DNA of 56,153 bases from Natronolimnohabitans innermongolicus JCM 12255 (GCF_000337215.1 NZ_AOHZ01000035.1:37387-93539), one strand, 5' to 3'. Shown: positions 45,321 through 55,131, counted from the stretch's first letter. Translations and numbers: made by a program. The notes: generated by a model not told the origin, from the sequence alone.

Positions 45321-46838
45321 ATGTCCGAAGAAGTTTACCACGACGTCACGCCAGAAGAGCTCGGTAAGAAACTGTACAGCTGCGCAGACGCGATCCGCGA
45401 CGCCGTCGACGAAACCCGGTACAAGAACTACATCCTCCCCTTGGTGTTCTACAAGAGCATCGATGACACCTTCGCCGACCGGTTGCAAAAGCAGAAGGAG
45501 CAGTTCGCCGGGGACGAAGAACTCGCACGGAAAGCGATCACCGGGATGTCCGTTCCCGACGACTACCGGTGGGAATCAGTCACCGAGCAGAGCGAGAACA
45601 TCGCACCCTACCTGGATGAAACGTTTGACGCTCTGGAACGAGAGAACGACCGTCTACGCGGGGTCGTCCGCGTCACGTACAGTGATGAAGAAGCGCTGGG
45701 TGACCAGCGACTTCGCGACCTAATCCAACGCATCAATAGGTTCGAGTTGAGCACGGAAAAAGTCGAGAAGGACTTCCTCGGCGAGGCGTACATGTACATG
45801 GTCGGGGAGTTCGCCAAGGACGAGGGTAAGGAAGGCGGCCAGTTCTTCACTCCACCGGACGTGGTCGACCTGATGATCCGTGTGCTCGCGAAGACCGGAT
45901 CCGAAGACGGGTTCGAGAAAGGTGCATCGTTCCACGACCCGACCTGTGGATCCGCAGGGTTCCTCGTCCACGCTGCCTCGTACTACCGCAACGAGCAGGG
46001 CGGCGACCCCAGTACGTGGAACGTCACCGGCCAGGAGCTGAACGCGGACATCGCCGCAATCGCACAGGTGAACACGTTCATGCACGGGCTCGAAGCCGAA
46101 ATCCGGCGGGAGGACTCCCTCTCTAACCCGCAGTTCCCGAACTACCTGGCAGACGACGAAGGATTCGACTACGTCCTCGCGAATTTCCCGTTCTCAGCTG
46201 ACTGGGCGAAAGACGACCTGAAAGACGACAAGTGGAACCGGTTCGACTGGGCAGACAAACTCCCACGAGCCGACCGAGGTGATTATGCCTTCATTATGCA
46301 CATCGCCAAACTGCTCAACGATCAGGGCAAGGCAGCGGTCGTTGTCCCCCACGGCGTTCTTTTCAGGAAACACGAGAGCAAATACCGAGAGCCCATGATC
46401 AAAGAGGATCTGGTGGAAGCCATCATCGAACTTCCCGGAAACCTCTTCCAGAACGTCTCCCTCCCAAGCGCAGTTCTCGTGCTAAACCGAAATAAAGAGG
46501 AAGAGAGGAAAGGAGAAGTTCAGTTCATCCACGCTGCCGACGAGCGGTTCTACGTCGAGCGAAGTAACCACAACGACCTGACTGATGAAGGGCGTGAACG
46601 TGTGGTCACAGCCTTCGAAAACTGGAGTACAGAGGAACGAATGTGCCGTACCGTTTCCATTGAGGAGATCACCGAGAACAATTATAATCTCAACTTATCC
46701 CTCTATGTTGACACCACCGAACCAGAAGAAGAAATCGACGCCACAAGGGAGCTGAAATTGTTGCGTGATTCACAAAAGAAGCGTGACAAAATAGAGGCTC
46801 GGATGACCCAGCACATGGAGGCGCTAAACTATGAGTGA
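45321..46838 (+). CDS. hsdM: HsdM, type I restriction-modification methylase
   Basis: The 505-residue protein has the HsdM N-terminal helical domain (about 10-135), then GGQFFTPPDVVDLMIRVL near 172-190, SAM motif I DPTCGSAGFLVHA near 205-218 and motif IV DYVLANFPFSADW near 283-295. The usual NPPF reads NFPF here; the first Pro is Phe. Such a change is unusual in HsdM and may matter for activity, though Asn and Phe that flip the base remain. HsdM with HsdS methylates adenine at the recognition site. The gene overlaps hsdS by 8 nt (ATGAGTGA). Confidence 0.95.
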   Translation: MSEEVYHDVTPEELGKKLYSCADAIRDAVDETRYKNYILPLVFYKSIDDTFADRLQKQKEQFAGDEELARKAITGMSVPDDYRWESVTEQSENIAPYLDETFDALERENDRLRGVVRVTYSDEEALGDQRLRDLIQRINRFELSTEKVEKDFLGEAYMYMVGEFAKDEGKEGGQFFTPPDVVDLMIRVLAKTGSEDGFEKGASFHDPTCGSAGFLVHAASYYRNEQGGDPSTWNVTGQELNADIAAIAQVNTFMHGLEAEIRREDSLSNPQFPNYLADDEGFDYVLANFPFSADWAKDDLKDDKWNRFDWADKLPRADRGDYAFIMHIAKLLNDQGKAAVVVPHGVLFRKHESKYREPMIKEDLVEAIIELPGNLFQNVSLPSAVLVLNRNKEEERKGEVQFIHAADERFYVERSNHNDLTDEGRERVVTAFENWSTEERMCRTVSIEEITENNYNLNLSLYVDTTEPEEEIDATRELKLLRDSQKKRDKIEARMTQHMEALNYE

Positions 46839-48231
46839 GGAAGCCTCACTGGACGACTTCGTAGAAGAAGAGTCACCTCCTAAGAATAAGACGCAAAGAG
46901 TAAGGCTTGGACCAATCAGTGCTAAGGTCCCCGTGGACTGGAGGGTCAAACCAATGAAATCCGTCTACCGAGAAACATCTATCGGAACCTCCGATAGAGG
47001 AAACGGAAATCAAGAGAATTTACCACTTATAAAGATGGGTGATATTAAGAGAGGTGATACATTCATTAGTGGGATAGATGAAGAAATAAAAAAGACCGAT
47101 GAACTACTTGAGGAACACTCTCTTAAGAAGGGCGATCTGCTCTTCAACACGAGAAACACTCCAGAATTAGTCGGAAAAACTGCGGTCTGGGACGGACATT
47201 GTACCGCGGTTTACGATAACAACATCTCTCGTGTTCGATTCAAATCCAATATTTCGACACTTTTTGTCAACTATTTCCTTTCATCAGAACTCGGATGGAG
47301 ACAACTGAGAGCGCGCGTCCAAGGCACAACAAGCGTGGCAGCGATTTATAACAGTGAGTTCGATAAATTCCAGATTCTACTCCCAAGTCTCGAGGAACAG
47401 CGAAAAATAAGTAGTGTTCTCTATACTCTCGATCAGGCGATCATACAAACAGAGGAGATAATCAACCAAGCAAATAAAGTAAAAGAAGCTGTCATTCAGG
47501 AATTCTACTCGGACGGTTACTATGACCATGACGAGTGGCAGGAGGGGAATAAGCAGGACGCTTATGTAATGACGCGAGCAGATGAGGTCCCCGCAGATTG
47601 GAAGATCTGTGAGGCGGATGAAATCGCTGACATTAAGACAGGGCACACGCCTTCAACGTCTGTCGATGAGTACTGGGGTGGAAGTATTTCATGGGTAGAC
47701 ATTCATGATTTGACTCAGTTAGAAAAGAACGTCATTACGACTACAGACGACACGATCACTGAGGAAGGCTTGGAAAACTCGGGTGCTAAGCTCCTACCAG
47801 AAGGTACGCTCGTTCTCTGCCGTACTGGTGCCATCGGAGAAACAGCCATCTTGGGGAAGGAGATGGCAACTGACCAAGACCAAGTGACGTTCGAGTGCGA
47901 TGAAGATGTAGTGCTCCCACAGTACCTCATGTACCTCTTCGAGTACGCAACCCCACAGCTCGAACGACTGTCTGCTGGGAGTACGCACGACAAGATCCAG
48001 CTGCACTTCTTCTCCGATCTGGAGATCCCACTCCCCAGCTTCGAGGAACAAGAGAAAATCGTGGAAGCAATCGAATCAGTCGATGACGTGGTAGTCACGA
48101 ACAAAGAACAACTAGAAAATCTACAACGCCTGAAAAAAGGCCTCGAGCAAGATCTTCTCTCGGGAGAAGTCCGCACAGCTGGCAAAGAGATCGACATACC
48201 CGACGAGGTCAAGCAATATGAGCCAGAGTGA
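46831..48231 (+). CDS. hsdS: HsdS, type I specificity subunit
   Basis: The 466-residue protein has two target-recognition domains. TRD1 spans about 30-185 and TRD2 about 245-405. Each is followed by a coiled-coil conserved region: EEQRKISSVLYTLDQAI at about 190-206 and FEEQEKIVEAIESVDDVV at about 405-422, and the last ends LLSGEVRT. It decides the bipartite DNA site. The first 700 bp use more AT-rich codons (AAATAAAAAAG-like runs) than the second half and its neighbours, so TRD1 probably came by horizontal exchange. It overlaps hsdM by 8 nt and hsdR by 14 nt. Confidence 0.94.
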   Translation: MSEEASLDDFVEEESPPKNKTQRVRLGPISAKVPVDWRVKPMKSVYRETSIGTSDRGNGNQENLPLIKMGDIKRGDTFISGIDEEIKKTDELLEEHSLKKGDLLFNTRNTPELVGKTAVWDGHCTAVYDNNISRVRFKSNISTLFVNYFLSSELGWRQLRARVQGTTSVAAIYNSEFDKFQILLPSLEEQRKISSVLYTLDQAIIQTEEIINQANKVKEAVIQEFYSDGYYDHDEWQEGNKQDAYVMTRADEVPADWKICEADEIADIKTGHTPSTSVDEYWGGSISWVDIHDLTQLEKNVITTTDDTITEEGLENSGAKLLPEGTLVLCRTGAIGETAILGKEMATDQDQVTFECDEDVVLPQYLMYLFEYATPQLERLSAGSTHDKIQLHFFSDLEIPLPSFEEQEKIVEAIESVDDVVVTNKEQLENLQRLKKGLEQDLLSGEVRTAGKEIDIPDEVKQYEPE

Positions 48232-51200
48232 CTTTCCCGAATTCAATGAGCAGAAAGTCGAGTACGCTCTACTCGAGTGGCTGGAAGACGCCGGATGGGA
48301 ATCCTACGGCGGACCCAATGAACCGGACGGCTGCACCCAACTCGACGCGAAATACGACCGCGAAGACAAAAGCGAAGTCATCTACTGGGAGCTACTGCGA
48401 CAGAAACTGATTGACCTCAACGACAAAGTCACCGACCACAACGTCGACGACGTCATCACATCACTCCGCCGCGACTTCGCAGGAGACGGGCTGATCGAAA
48501 CCAACCGTGATGTACACGAACTCCTGCAAAAAGGACGGCAAGTGACGCTCTCTAAATCCGATGGTACATCCGAGAGTGTAGTCGTCGACCTCATCGACTA
48601 CGAGAACACGGAGAACAACTCATTGATAGCCGCCAACCAGTTCCGAGTCCGTCAACACGAGCTGGTGATCCCGGACGTCCAACTGTTCGTTAACGGTATC
48701 CCCCTCGTCGTAACGGAACTGAAGTCACTCACACAAGACAGTACGGTCACCGACGCCATCAACGACCTAGATACTTACGAGGACGACGCACCCCGACTCT
48801 TCGGATCTGTCTTGTTCAACGTCGCTGCCGACCACGAGAAAGCACGGTACGGATCTGTCGGTGCACCAGAAACCCATTACAACCCGTGGGAACCTGAAGA
48901 TCCGATCGGTTCGTATAGCGAGTTGAAGGAGATGGCGTACTCCCTGCTCACACCAGGGACACTGCTCGACATCCTGAAACACTTCGTGTTCTACCAGCGG
49001 CAGCCGGGCGGGAACGTGAAGATCGTCCCACGGCACATGCAGTACCACGGCACCCGGGCGATCCTGCAACGAGTAGGCAGGGGTGAGTTCGAAAACGGTT
49101 TGATCTGGCACACGCAGGGGTCGGGGAAGTCGTTCACCATGTTCTTCACCGCGAGGAACCTGCTGTACCGGTCAGAGATCATCAAAACGCCGCAGGTTCT
49201 GATCCTGGTGGATCGGCAGAACCTTCGAGACCAGATGTCCGATGACCTGGGGAAACTCCTCGACTTCGAACATTACGAAGTAGTTACAGACGGAGCGAAG
49301 CAGTTACAGTCACTGATCGAAGAAGGACAGAGCCAGGTAGTCGTCACCACCATCCAACTGTTCCAAGACGTCGACAAAGACATCCAGAAGAACGATGAAA
49401 CCGTTGTCCTCTCCGACGAAGCACACCGGTTCATGGAAGCCAAACTCGGGAGCAAACTCGACGCCGCCCTCGACCACTACTATCACTTCGGATTCACAGG
49501 AACGCCGGTAAACGAAAACACCGAAGCCGGGCGAAACACCTTCCAGCACTACTCCGAACCACGAGACGAAGAAGGCTACCTCCACCACTACTCGATGGAA
49601 GCCGGGATCAACGACGACGTGATTCTCCCGGTTCACTTCGAACTTCGGCATTCCAACCGAGACTGGGAAATCAACGACGACGTGATGGACCAGGCGCATG
49701 AGGCAGCTACCGGCAGCCTCGACTACGACGAACGAGACGAACTCATAAGGGACACGATCAACCAGCAAACCCTCGCAGAACTTCGTCCACGTGTCGAAAC
49801 CATCGTAGAGGAAGTCGTCGAACACTACCAGAAAAAACTGGAGCCCAGTAACTGGAAAGGAATGGTCGTCACACCATCCCGGAAAGCTGCCGCACTCTAC
49901 GGCGAAGAACTGCAAAAATACCTTGACCCCGAAGAGGTAGAGGTCGTGATCTCGTCAGCAGGAAGATCCGACCCGATCACACGCACCTACCACACTTCGA
50001 AAAGTGAGCGAGAAAAGATCGTCGAAGAGTTCAAAGACGAGGATGGAGATCCGAAAATCCTCGTCGTCTGTAGCATGCTGCTGACCGGGTTTGACGCCCC
50101 GATCCTCAAAACGATCTACCTCGATCGACCGCTAACCAACCACAACCTGCTGCAAGCAATCGCACGAACCAACCGGCCTGACGATGGGAAACAGAACGGT
50201 GAGATCGTGGACTTCGCAGGCGTGTTCGCAGAAGGGAACGTCGACGAAGCACTGAGCTACTACCCGCCAAACGTTCGAGAAGCCGCAGCAGAAGACATCA
50301 ACGAACTCTTAGACAAGTTCGATCAAAAACTCGAGGAAGCACTCGAAATATTCAATCACATCGACGTCGAGGACAACCCGGAAGTGGTCGTCGAGTGCCT
50401 GACCTACCTGCGTAAAAACGCAGAGGCAAGACGCCGGTTCAAAGACTTGTACAGAGAGGTGGAGAACCTGTACGATACGCTGGCCCCGATGGGTGAGCTG
50501 GAAGACGAAAACACAGGCCGCCCGCAGAAATACAGCTGGCTAACACAGGTACACCTCGCGTATCAGCGGAGTATGAACCGGGAGAGCGAACCGGAGAAAC
50601 AGCTCCGTGAAAAGACGAAAGAGATCGTAGAGGACAACATCGATGTCGATCGGATGGAAGAGGACTTCGAGGTTGTAGAATTCGGGTCCGAACACCTTGA
50701 ACGGGTCCGAGACATGGATCCAGAGCAAGGGATCACCGAGGTTGCAGGTGCGGCTGACGATTACCTCGACGACCGATCCGAACACCACCCACGGTACCGG
50801 AAACTGAGTGAACGGGTTCGTGAAGTGGTCGATAAGTGGGAAAGCGACGAGGTTTCCGCTGACCGTGCGTACGAGGAGCTTGTTGAAATAGAAGAAGAGA
50901 TCCTGTCGGTGAAAGACGAAGCCGAAGAACGGGGAATGTCACAGTCTGGGCACGCACTGTTCACCGCATTGATGGATGAAAGTGAAGACGGGTTTGTAGA
51001 ATACGTTGACGGTGAAGACGAAGCTGAGTTCATCGCGAAACGAGTCGACGAAGAACTGGAGGAGCGGGTTGACACTGATTACGAGGACTGGCAGACCACG
51101 AAGCGAACACGTGAGGACATCCAGCAGCTTCTGCTCGAGGTGGTTGCGATTGAAGCAGAGAAACCTGAGCTGTGTAAGGATGACCGGTTCCTTGATGATG

Positions 51201-51238
51201 CTCGTGAATACCTTATCGAGAACTACGAGTCCGAGTAA
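48218..51238 (+). CDS. hsdR: HsdR, type I restriction endonuclease/translocase
   Basis: The protein has 1006 residues. The N-terminal PD-(D/E)XK nuclease has PDVQLFVNGIPLVVTELKS (about 152-170, Asp and Glu-x-Lys). The SF2 motor has IWHTQGSGKSFTMFF near 298-312, DEAHRF near 400, FTGTP near 425 and IARTNRP near 645. The C-terminal region is helical and acidic and should dock onto HsdM/HsdS. It starts inside the end of hsdS and completes the type I system. It pumps DNA and cuts at a distance when sites are unmethylated. Confidence 0.96.
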   Translation: MSQSDFPEFNEQKVEYALLEWLEDAGWESYGGPNEPDGCTQLDAKYDREDKSEVIYWELLRQKLIDLNDKVTDHNVDDVITSLRRDFAGDGLIETNRDVHELLQKGRQVTLSKSDGTSESVVVDLIDYENTENNSLIAANQFRVRQHELVIPDVQLFVNGIPLVVTELKSLTQDSTVTDAINDLDTYEDDAPRLFGSVLFNVAADHEKARYGSVGAPETHYNPWEPEDPIGSYSELKEMAYSLLTPGTLLDILKHFVFYQRQPGGNVKIVPRHMQYHGTRAILQRVGRGEFENGLIWHTQGSGKSFTMFFTARNLLYRSEIIKTPQVLILVDRQNLRDQMSDDLGKLLDFEHYEVVTDGAKQLQSLIEEGQSQVVVTTIQLFQDVDKDIQKNDETVVLSDEAHRFMEAKLGSKLDAALDHYYHFGFTGTPVNENTEAGRNTFQHYSEPRDEEGYLHHYSMEAGINDDVILPVHFELRHSNRDWEINDDVMDQAHEAATGSLDYDERDELIRDTINQQTLAELRPRVETIVEEVVEHYQKKLEPSNWKGMVVTPSRKAAALYGEELQKYLDPEEVEVVISSAGRSDPITRTYHTSKSEREKIVEEFKDEDGDPKILVVCSMLLTGFDAPILKTIYLDRPLTNHNLLQAIARTNRPDDGKQNGEIVDFAGVFAEGNVDEALSYYPPNVREAAAEDINELLDKFDQKLEEALEIFNHIDVEDNPEVVVECLTYLRKNAEARRRFKDLYREVENLYDTLAPMGELEDENTGRPQKYSWLTQVHLAYQRSMNRESEPEKQLREKTKEIVEDNIDVDRMEEDFEVVEFGSEHLERVRDMDPEQGITEVAGAADDYLDDRSEHHPRYRKLSERVREVVDKWESDEVSADRAYEELVEIEEEILSVKDEAEERGMSQSGHALFTALMDESEDGFVEYVDGEDEAEFIAKRVDEELEERVDTDYEDWQTTKRTREDIQQLLLEVVAIEAEKPELCKDDRFLDDAREYLIENYESE

Positions 51239-51271
51239 ACCCCGAATTCACGGTTTCTTCTCGTATAGCTG

Positions 51272-51502
51272 TTAGTCCGGTGTTTGAAGGTCGTCAAAAC
51301 GGAAGTCAGCAGAGTCCAAACTGGGGTCATCAAATTCTACGGTGTAGATGTTTCCTCTGCTTGGATTATCCATTACGTCCGAGAGATCGTCTTCCAAAAT
51401 ATCCACTACCCTGCCTGTTTTCCCGTGATACCGGTGCTCCGGATCATCCGGTTTTGGGATATAGGCTTCAACTCGGTCACCAACACTAAATTCAGATCGC
51501 AT
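51272..51502 (-). CDS. Small SH3/KOW-like protein
   Basis: ATG 51502 (76 residues) is preferred because it lies 4 bp after the upstream stop; a longer frame to 51517 overlaps it. The sequence FSVGDRVEAYIPKPDD, then YHGKTGRVVDIL and NIYTVEFDDP, has the beta-barrel pattern of SH3-like/KOW domains that bind nucleic acid or protein. It lies in an operon with the following coiled-coil protein and is convergent with hsdR, 33 bp away. Function unknown. Confidence 0.65.
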   Translation of the reverse strand: MRSEFSVGDRVEAYIPKPDDPEHRYHGKTGRVVDILEDDLSDVMDNPSRGNIYTVEFDDPSLDSADFRFDDLQTPD

Positions 51503-51506
51503 AGTT

Positions 51507-52280
51507 CTACTTGTCAACTAACGCTTCTCCTTCTTCCACCGTATCAACGTCCAACAGTTCCAAATACTCCGAATCCAGCTGGATACGATCCTCAGTCTCT
51601 TCTGGCTGCTCTTCACCTGTTAACGGGCAAGACGCACCTGCCCGGGGATTCGGATACCGTACCCTGACCGATTTCTGATTAACACGGACCACCCTTCCAA
51701 CTTGCAAACTTGGATTGCGGAATTTCACAACATCGTCTTTCTCTAACCGACTCCGCATTTCACCTCGCTGGCTCTCTCGTTCTTTCTTAGTTTGTTCACC
51801 GACAGAGGATCCAATCTCGTTCAAAGCACGTTGCTGCCCGCCACGTGCCGCTGCCCTTACACGGTCAATCTTCTCTTCTAATTCTTCTCTTGATTCTTGT
51901 TCTAACCGGCTTCGATTCTGCGCATTTTTTGTCGGGTAGTATGCTCGTCCAGCCTCAACTGGTGATGGCATTTCAGCCATCCGTCTACGTTTCCCCATCC
52001 AGTCATTGAATTGTCTTCGAGCACTGTTCACCCGGCGAAGCAGCATGTCATCTTGCAGGTAGTGGGGTTTCGCTTCGTCTGGAAGATCGCTGTACGCGGA
52101 TTCAATCGTTTCCACCGTTTCCCTAGGGGGAGACATGACTCTTGGAACCGAAATCTCGTCTACCGCCGATACAACATCCTCAATTGTTTCCGGGTTTTCT
52201 ACCGGTTCGAGCTCCTCTTTGTCTTCAACCGCTTGAAGCGCCTTTTTCCGGCCCGAACTGATTCCAAGAGGTTCGTCCAT
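51507..52280 (-). CDS. Hypothetical charged, helical protein
   Basis: The 257-residue protein is not recognised. Residues about 1-120 are helical. A strongly charged coiled-coil-like segment follows near 120-180 (LEQESREELEEKIDRVRAAARGG, then TKKERESQRGEMRSRLEKD). The C-terminal 75 residues look like a small beta domain: VVKFRNPSLQVGRVVRVNQKSVRVRYPNPRAG, again KOW/SH3-like, with acidic end. Two neighbouring proteins with a KOW/SH3-like domain suggest a shared nucleic-acid-linked task. It is the upstream gene of a two-gene operon. Confidence 0.55.
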   Translation of the reverse strand: MDEPLGISSGRKKALQAVEDKEELEPVENPETIEDVVSAVDEISVPRVMSPPRETVETIESAYSDLPDEAKPHYLQDDMLLRRVNSARRQFNDWMGKRRRMAEMPSPVEAGRAYYPTKNAQNRSRLEQESREELEEKIDRVRAAARGGQQRALNEIGSSVGEQTKKERESQRGEMRSRLEKDDVVKFRNPSLQVGRVVRVNQKSVRVRYPNPRAGASCPLTGEEQPEETEDRIQLDSEYLELLDVDTVEEGEALVDK

Positions 52281-52423
52281 TACCCGGATGCCTCTTTGTT
52301 GACATTAGGTACCTGGCAAATTTCCTTTAGGTAGATCTTCATAGATAACACCAACTCAGGTTGCTTCTTCCCTTGAAGATTCGTCCATAGCACAGAAGCA
52401 TAAATCCTCCCTGGATACACCGG

Positions 52424-52792
52424 TCAGTTTTGTTGGTTACGTAGCAGTTCTTCTAAAGCGATTTCTGCCTCTAATTCTCGTTTCTCCTGTTCCAAGTTTT
52501 GCAGGTCTCTCCAGCGTTCAGAATATCCTTCTCGCTTCACTCTGTACAACCGTTCCAACCTGTCACGTACTGTTTTCTCGTCGGGTTCGGGATTTCTCTC
52601 TGCTTGTTCGAAGCGCTTAGACTGTTTATAGATGGAGTCTTCCAGGTCCTAGATTCGTTCCCGTTCACGGATCTGCTGTTCTACTTGTCGGAGGTGGTCT
52701 CGCAGGGTTTCAATTCCTTCTCACTCAAGGCTCCGTCGAATACTGTCCGGAAAATTGTTGTTACGGTTGTCTTGTACGTCGAACCAGGTCAC
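52424..52792 (-). pseudogene. Decayed coiled-coil gene with two in-frame stops
   Basis: From GTG 52792 down to TGA 52426 one frame encodes a coherent, charged helical protein (IETLRDHLRQVEQQIRERER, then TVRDRLERLYRVKREGYS and LEQEKRELEAEIALEELL). It is interrupted by TGA at 52723 and TAG at 52651. Both could arise by single C-to-T changes from CGA and CAG, and the frame is otherwise kept, so decay is recent or the stops are read through. The true start may lie upstream. No active short frame is better supported. Confidence 0.6.
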
Positions 52793-52864
52793 CCAGTATA
52801 GTTGCAGAAAGTACTGAATAAACAAATGCTGAAACAGACTTATTAAAATTCGCAGTGTCAGAAT

Positions 52865-54355
52865 TCAGATCTCAATCGAGTCAGCAACAACATCCTGTCC
52901 ATACCCTTCGCACACCCATTTGTCCTCGTCTAAAAACGCAAGATCATCCCAGTCATCGTCCTCACCAACCAGGTCCAATAAACCTTCATCACTATCCACA
53001 AGCAGCTCACTTACCTCGGAAACTATTCTCTCAACGAAATCCACGATTGTACCGATTATCCCGTTCTCGATCTGCACAGCCAGACTGTTAACAACGTGAG
53101 CAAACAATCGAAGCCCTGCAAGCTGACGCACATAGCCCAGTACGAAAGTTTCTGCAGCCTGGATCGTAGACCGTTTTACCTGCCGGGCAACACCCAACTT
53201 CAAAAACGTGACCTGAACCACCAACCCGGCAACACTCATCAGCAAGTTTTCCACCTTCTCACCCATCTCATCATCAGGAAGATTAGAATCTGCGTTAGCG
53301 AGTTCGCATGACTTCTCCGCTACCGTAATTAAGGAAGCAATCACTGGGAGAGCGGTTGAACCCCAATTCAGCATCTTGCTCAGATAATTCGAAAAATCAG
53401 TCGGTGGATCTACCGGAAAATGCTCGTCAATATCAGTCATTAGATCGTCAGCAAAACTGGTATACTGGTCGAACCGCTGAACATCGTTGGAGAATTCGTC
53501 CACAGATTTGCTTGAGAGTTCACTGGTACTACCCGACTCACACACGTCCTGGGCAAACTTTTGAACACTGCCAACCGTTTCATCCGTAGAACTCGAATCA
53601 AGCTCAGAGAACCACTTATCAAACTCCTCCAAGACACTTTGTTGGGCAACTTTAGACGAATCCTCTAATAGACGGACCTTCGGCTCAAGATCCATCTGCA
53701 CAACACTCCGATTTCCATCTAATAATCCAGTATCAACCGCATCGGTCGGATCCACAACAAGCCAGAAATCAGTACCCGGAACCATGTAACGGACATATTT
53801 GGTTTCACCCGGCTCAATCACAAACACTTCTTCCTCAACACCACCGCTATGGTACTGCTCCAAATTTGGAGTACACTCTAACTCCCAGCTGTAACCAAAT
53901 ACAGGCCCGATTTCACGACAAATCTCAGGTCTCGCCTTCTCCCGGAACGCCTCCTCATTACGGTCAGAGATCAGAAACAACTCAGCCTTCTCACCATACA
54001 CTGGAACCTCTACCTCACACTCAAGAAAAAGACAATCACTGATACCCACCACATCCTCTCCACCAAGATCCTGAGGTGAAATCTTCTGCATCCAGTACGG
54101 CTGCTCATCATTTAACTCCAACAAACCACGCCACTCAGCTACCGTATGATCCTCGGTAAGAGTATAATCCTCTGCATCCAGCTCTTCCGGCTTTGACGGT
54201 TCATCACCGGAACCGCCTTCGTCATCTGTGTCAGAACTATTTGACGTAGAAGAATCATCCTCTAACGATTGTTCAGAACAACCAGCAAGACCCACCACTC
54301 CAAGAGAAGAACCAGCCTTGAGAAGACCCCGTCTATCAATACCGCCCTCTCTCAT
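52865..54355 (-). CDS. Tat-exported lipoprotein, family unknown
   Basis: The 496-residue protein opens with IDRRGLLKAGSSLGVVGLAGC: a twin-arginine motif, a hydrophobic stretch and a lipobox Cys near residue 26. An acidic Ser/Asp/Gly linker (about 30-60) follows. The outer domain has VRYMVPGTDFWLVVDPTDAV near 190-210, and its C-terminal half is helical with hydrophobic patches (AALPVIASLITVAEKS, GLVVQVTFLKLGVARQ). It should be exported by Tat and anchored at the outer face of the membrane. I do not recognise a family. It is followed after a 44-bp gap on the same strand by the nuclease-like gene upstream. Confidence 0.75.
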   Translation of the reverse strand: MREGGIDRRGLLKAGSSLGVVGLAGCSEQSLEDDSSTSNSSDTDDEGGSGDEPSKPEELDAEDYTLTEDHTVAEWRGLLELNDEQPYWMQKISPQDLGGEDVVGISDCLFLECEVEVPVYGEKAELFLISDRNEEAFREKARPEICREIGPVFGYSWELECTPNLEQYHSGGVEEEVFVIEPGETKYVRYMVPGTDFWLVVDPTDAVDTGLLDGNRSVVQMDLEPKVRLLEDSSKVAQQSVLEEFDKWFSELDSSSTDETVGSVQKFAQDVCESGSTSELSSKSVDEFSNDVQRFDQYTSFADDLMTDIDEHFPVDPPTDFSNYLSKMLNWGSTALPVIASLITVAEKSCELANADSNLPDDEMGEKVENLLMSVAGLVVQVTFLKLGVARQVKRSTIQAAETFVLGYVRQLAGLRLFAHVVNSLAVQIENGIIGTIVDFVERIVSEVSELLVDSDEGLLDLVGEDDDWDDLAFLDEDKWVCEGYGQDVVADSIEI

Positions 54356-54399
54356 TTTACATATCTAGAATTCAACTAAGCAGAAAAGACTTTCCCCCA

Positions 54400-55095
54400 C
54401 TACAGAACACCGTCAGCACACACTCCACGAACAATCTCCAAATCATCGGACCGAGGGAGATATACAACATCGACACGGCAACCCAACTCTCCAACTTTAT
54501 CTTCTAACTGCCGTAGATCCTTCTCAAAAGTGGTTTTACCGTACCCGTCCTGAGGCCACCAATCCATGAACACGAAATAACGCCTGCCCACCTCACCCGG
54601 ATATTCCGCCAATGCTTGGACATCGGTTTCACCACCGTTTCGGAATCGGCCGCTCATGTTCATCGAGTGCTTGATCTCGCACAGTACGGAGAGCTCGGTG
54701 TGCTCGATGTCTACGAAATTCCCGATGCCCTCTTTCTTACCCTGCATCACGACCTGATTTCCTCCCGGGAACACCACGAGATCGAAGTCGGTTTTCGCCC
54801 CACCCCAGATACCTTCGTCGTAGAAACGAACTTCTGGCCGGACACGCGGTATTTCCTGGTTTTCTCGTTCAATCCGTTTGAACATCTCCCGGTTCCGCCA
54901 GTCATCCATGTTGCTGTGATCTTGGCGATAGGTGAGTGGGGCTGTTTCTGGTGTTAGCTGTGTTCGAAGCCGCCGGTACAGCTCCGGCATGATCGGGTTC
55001 TCGTTTCCGTAGTGGAACGGGTGCTCTTGGAAATCTTGGTGTAGATCGCGTAGTGTGTCTTCAAAGAGTTGGATATCGCGGGTCTGTGAAGTCAT
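54400..55095 (-). CDS. Predicted PD-(D/E)XK-like protein
   Basis: The 231-residue protein shows, after a helical N-terminus, the order KTDFDLVVFPGGNQVVMQG near 100-120, then TELSVLCEIKHS near 130-141. The Asp and the Glu-x-Lys are spaced as in restriction-endonuclease-like folds. Its last part (VGRRYFVFMDWWPQ, later VDVVYLPRS) fits the remaining strands of such a fold. The family is not recognised, and the nuclease reading is an inference from the motif alone. It stands between the Tat lipoprotein gene and a small helical gene on the same strand; an operon of three is possible. Confidence 0.6.
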   Translation of the reverse strand: MTSQTRDIQLFEDTLRDLHQDFQEHPFHYGNENPIMPELYRRLRTQLTPETAPLTYRQDHSNMDDWRNREMFKRIERENQEIPRVRPEVRFYDEGIWGGAKTDFDLVVFPGGNQVVMQGKKEGIGNFVDIEHTELSVLCEIKHSMNMSGRFRNGGETDVQALAEYPGEVGRRYFVFMDWWPQDGYGKTTFEKDLRQLEDKVGELGCRVDVVYLPRSDDLEIVRGVCADGVL

Positions 55096-55131
55096 GTAGG
55101 GGTTAGAAGGGGTTTTCTAAACGGTGTCTGG

